From positions 365,328,605 through 365,392,604 of the forward strand of contig OX422216.1 of the NCBI GenBank assembly GCA_949130495.1: a stretch of DNA of 64,000 nucleotides. Direction: 5' to 3'. This document shows, piece after piece, positions 61,701 through 64,000 of the stretch. The stretch is from Sambucus nigra (taxonomy: Eukaryota > Streptophyta > Magnoliopsida > Dipsacales > Adoxaceae). A program made the position numbers and the translations under genes. The notes under the pieces were generated by a model that did no database searches, was not told the origin of the DNA, and saw only the letters and a list, made by a program, of their open reading frames with translations. How positions within the stretch are numbered: position 1 is the stretch's first letter; each line of letters opens with the position of its first letter.

Positions 61701-63433
61701 ATGGTCGATATTCCAGAACCCAGCAATCGAAACGTTGGAAGCCCTCCAAATCCATCTGCTCCGCCCAATATTCCAGATCTGGCTGGAATAATGACAAATC
61801 TGGCCCAGGGCCAGACAGTCATGCAAGAAATTATGCGACAACTCATACGAACCCTCCATGGCGGTGCACCAACCCATTCAGAATCGCGAAGTATTAAAAG
61901 AAATACCCGTTTACCTTCTTTGCGTACTAGGCGTACCGATTCATATCGTACTGAGGAGTCTGAAGATTTTTCTTATCAACCTGGACGAACTTCGTCGGTA
62001 CTGAAAAACGTATCACTCTCTCTCCAGAAAGGACCAGTGCATTAGAAAGATTAAGCAGAGTATCTCCTTTTGATCGATTAGGTCCTAGGAGGAGCAAAAG
62101 TCCTCTTAGAGCCGCATCGAGGAGTTTTCGACGACCATCAGATTTAAGGGAAGGATCTGCCCAGTCGCGACCAGCTGCTCGTCAAGACAGATCCCAGGAA
62201 GCCACATCAACACGATCGATTGCTCGAACCAATAGGCCCGAGGAAAGAAATGATGCGTGGAAAGGCTCTATTCAGAGGCTGGAGGATAGATTAGGGGAAA
62301 TGGCTAAAGCCAAGAACCCTCTACAACGAACTTTTATTCAAGGAACACCTTTTGTCCCGGCCATTATAGATTTTCCAGCACCATCAAAGTTCAAAGCACC
62401 TGTTGTGACCCCTAAATATGATGGAAAGACTGACCCTGTCCTTCATATAGAACAATACCAAGCTGCAGCCGACATCTATGCTGTTCCAGATGAGATGAGA
62501 TGCAGAGCATTCTCGGGAACTCTTACCGGATCTGCTCAAATATGGTATAATAATTTTCCTTGGGGTAAGATCTCAACTTTTTTCCAACTAGCCGAGTTAT
62601 TCATTGGGAATTTCTATTTTGGGGCAAAGCCAGTTAAACGAGTAGCGCATTTGTTAAGTGTTAGATAAAAAGCTGGTGAAAGTACCAGAGATTATATAAC
62701 TCATTTTAATAACGAGAAACTCGAAGTCATTGATTATGAGGAAAAGACAGTGATTACCGCCTTGATGAGTGGATTATTGCCCAACAAGTTGTACTACACT
62801 TTGGCCAAAGATCCACCTAGAACCATGTCAGATCTGATGGGAAAAGCAGCCAAGATTATGAATGCCGAAGAGGCTATGGCTGCGAAGAAGAATATGGATG
62901 CCAAAGAAACCAAGGTGGAAGGTGATAAAGCTAAGAAGAAGGAGCATAAGAACAATGGTAGTGACAAACACTCAAAAACAAGGTCTTCATGGGAAGTATT
63001 GAAGAAATTTGATAATTATACTCCTTTGAAGAAAGACATCAACCACGTTCTAGAAGAAATCAAGAACAACGAGGAATTAAACTGGCCAGAGAAAATGAAG
63101 GCAGACCCTGACAGGAGGAATAAGGCAAAATATTATGAGTTTCACAAAGATCATGGCCATATGACCAAAAATTGCATAGCTCTTCAGAATGAGATTGAAA
63201 CACTCATCAGACGAGGAAAACTGGCAAAGTATGTTGATCGGAGGAATGATAGAAGAAACAACGACCGAACAAGAGAGATGTCTAGATCTCCTCGTCGATC
63301 AGAAGATAATAAGAAAAGAGACCATGAAATTGATCCAGAAGACGACCCCGATCTTCCCAAGAGACCAAGGCAGCCAGAATGTGAGGTATTTTCAATACGC
63401 TTTGGGTCATTTGACTGTAATGTTATTATAGGT
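61701..63433 (+). pseudogene. Tat-type gag
   Basis: N-terminal part MVDIPEPSNRNVGSPPNPSA, then an Arg/Ser-rich linker with a frameshift near 62,010-62,025. The capsid domain follows: PVVTPKYDGKTDPVLHIEQY, CRAFSGTLTGSAQIWYNNF, FFQLAELFIGNF. A TAA after LLSVR (62,666-62,668) replaces a residue that is normally Gln, and reading resumes KAGESTRDYITHFN. The C-terminal motif is KYYEFHKDHGHMTKNC, where the first Cys of the usual YCxFHxDxGHxTxxC is Tyr. A TGA at 63,434-63,436 then replaces a Gly of the GGxAGGGD motif that leads into protease. Confidence 0.93.
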
Positions 63434-63436
63434 TGA

Positions 63437-64000
63437 GATGCAGGAGGAGGAGACCTTACTGCCGAGAGAAAAGCTTACCTCTGTGTGGCTCAATCTTGCT
63501 CATATATTCAACGAATAAATCTAGATGAGGAGGATCACCCGAGAAAGGTGAACATAGAGAAATTGGTCATTGGTTTCTCAAAGAACGACCTCACAGGTGT
63601 TCTATATCCTCATGATGACCCATTGGTGATCAAAATGAGGATGAAGGAGGTAATGATTTCAAGAGTACTGGTAGACAATGGTAGCTCGACAAATATCATG
63701 TTCTACTCGTGCTTCGGCAGTTTAAATCTAAAGCTATCTCAACTGGAGCCTTATCATAGACCCCTCCTCGGTTTTTCTGGCGAGAAAGTATTTCCACTTG
63801 GGACGATCAAATTGGATATATTCATTGGTACGTGGCCTGCTTGTCGGACAGAAAGAATACGCTTCTTCGTGATGGATTAGAATGTTCAATCATCATACAA
63901 TATCATCATGGGAAGAGTATGATTGAAGAAGTTCGAGGCTGTACCATCTACGGTACATAAATGCCTAAAATTTCCAATAAATTTTGGAGTAGGAGTTGTG
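63437..64000 (+). pseudogene. Tat-type aspartic protease, truncated by window edge
   Basis: DAGGGDLTAERKAYLCVAQS leads into SRVLVDNGSSTNIMFYSCFG, the protease active-site motif (usually DxGSS). LLGFSGEKVFPLGTIKLD follows, then a TAG after FFVMD (63,878-63,880). The frame then continues to the window edge with SYNIIMGRV, a second in-frame stop (TGA at 63,920-63,922), and KCLKFPINFGVGVV. The active-site Asp is present. This domain would cut the Gag-Pol precursor. Confidence 0.9.

Larger units (their letters stand above)
61050..64000 (+). mobile_element. Tat-type Ty3-gypsy element, 5' part, cut by window edge
   Basis: LTR, primer-binding site, gag and protease follow in order. The gag has the Tat hallmark F-H-x4-H-x4-C motif and the protease has VDNGSS. 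RT, integrase and 3' LTR must lie beyond the window if present. One frameshift and two in-frame stops show that this copy is defective. Confidence 0.93.

Overview
The window looks like intergenic, repeat-dominated DNA from a flowering plant, most likely a dicot. It is AT-rich and full of microsatellites. The recognisable coding sequence is plant transposable-element sequence (Ty1-copia, Ty3-gypsy of the Athila/Tat and probable Tekay types, CACTA, hAT) plus one plant-mobile-domain-like pseudogene. I see no intact host gene, no tRNA or rRNA gene, no CRISPR array and nothing organellar. Every coding region found is broken by stops or frameshifts, so the window is a record of nested insertions rather than an expressed locus.

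Layout. 0.6-2.9 kb: a tandem duplication of ~1.13 kb. 4.0-24.6 kb: two diverged ~1.6-kb direct repeats (A and A') bracket a 17.2-kb block whose ends are CACTA-type inverted termini with GTCACGG-rich subterminal repeats. Inside that block sit (i) a complete ~10-kb gypsy element with 2.9-kb LTRs and a CTTTT target duplication, (ii) a 1.3-kb non-autonomous hAT element with an 8-bp duplication, and (iii) a 14-unit, ~174-bp tandem array with long poly-C tracts. A' carries a 185-bp MITE-like insertion that is absent from A. 24.9-29.6 kb: a copia element on the minus strand with 191-bp LTRs, GAATG duplication, and a nearly complete but broken gag-pol, itself inside a short MITE-like sequence. 31.4-34.4 kb: a Tat/Ogre-like LTR embedded in a ~60-bp minisatellite. 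35.5-52.8 kb: an old Athila-like gypsy element on the minus strand, split by two solo LTRs (TTTTA and GACAC duplications) and a gag-only LTR element. 52.8-54.3 kb: another solo-LTR-like block. 56.2 kb: the left end of a second CACTA element. 57.8-60.3 kb: a degraded PMD-like gene. 60.8-61.0 kb: an inverted LTR fragment. 61.05 kb to the end: the 5' LTR, primer-binding site, gag and protease of a Tat-type gypsy element cut by the window edge.

Order of events, by inference: the Athila-like element is the oldest in its region, and the solo LTRs and gag-only element were inserted into it later. The CACTA element predates the gypsy and hAT insertions it contains. The copia element, with 6 differences between its LTRs by my reading (about 3%), is among the youngest.
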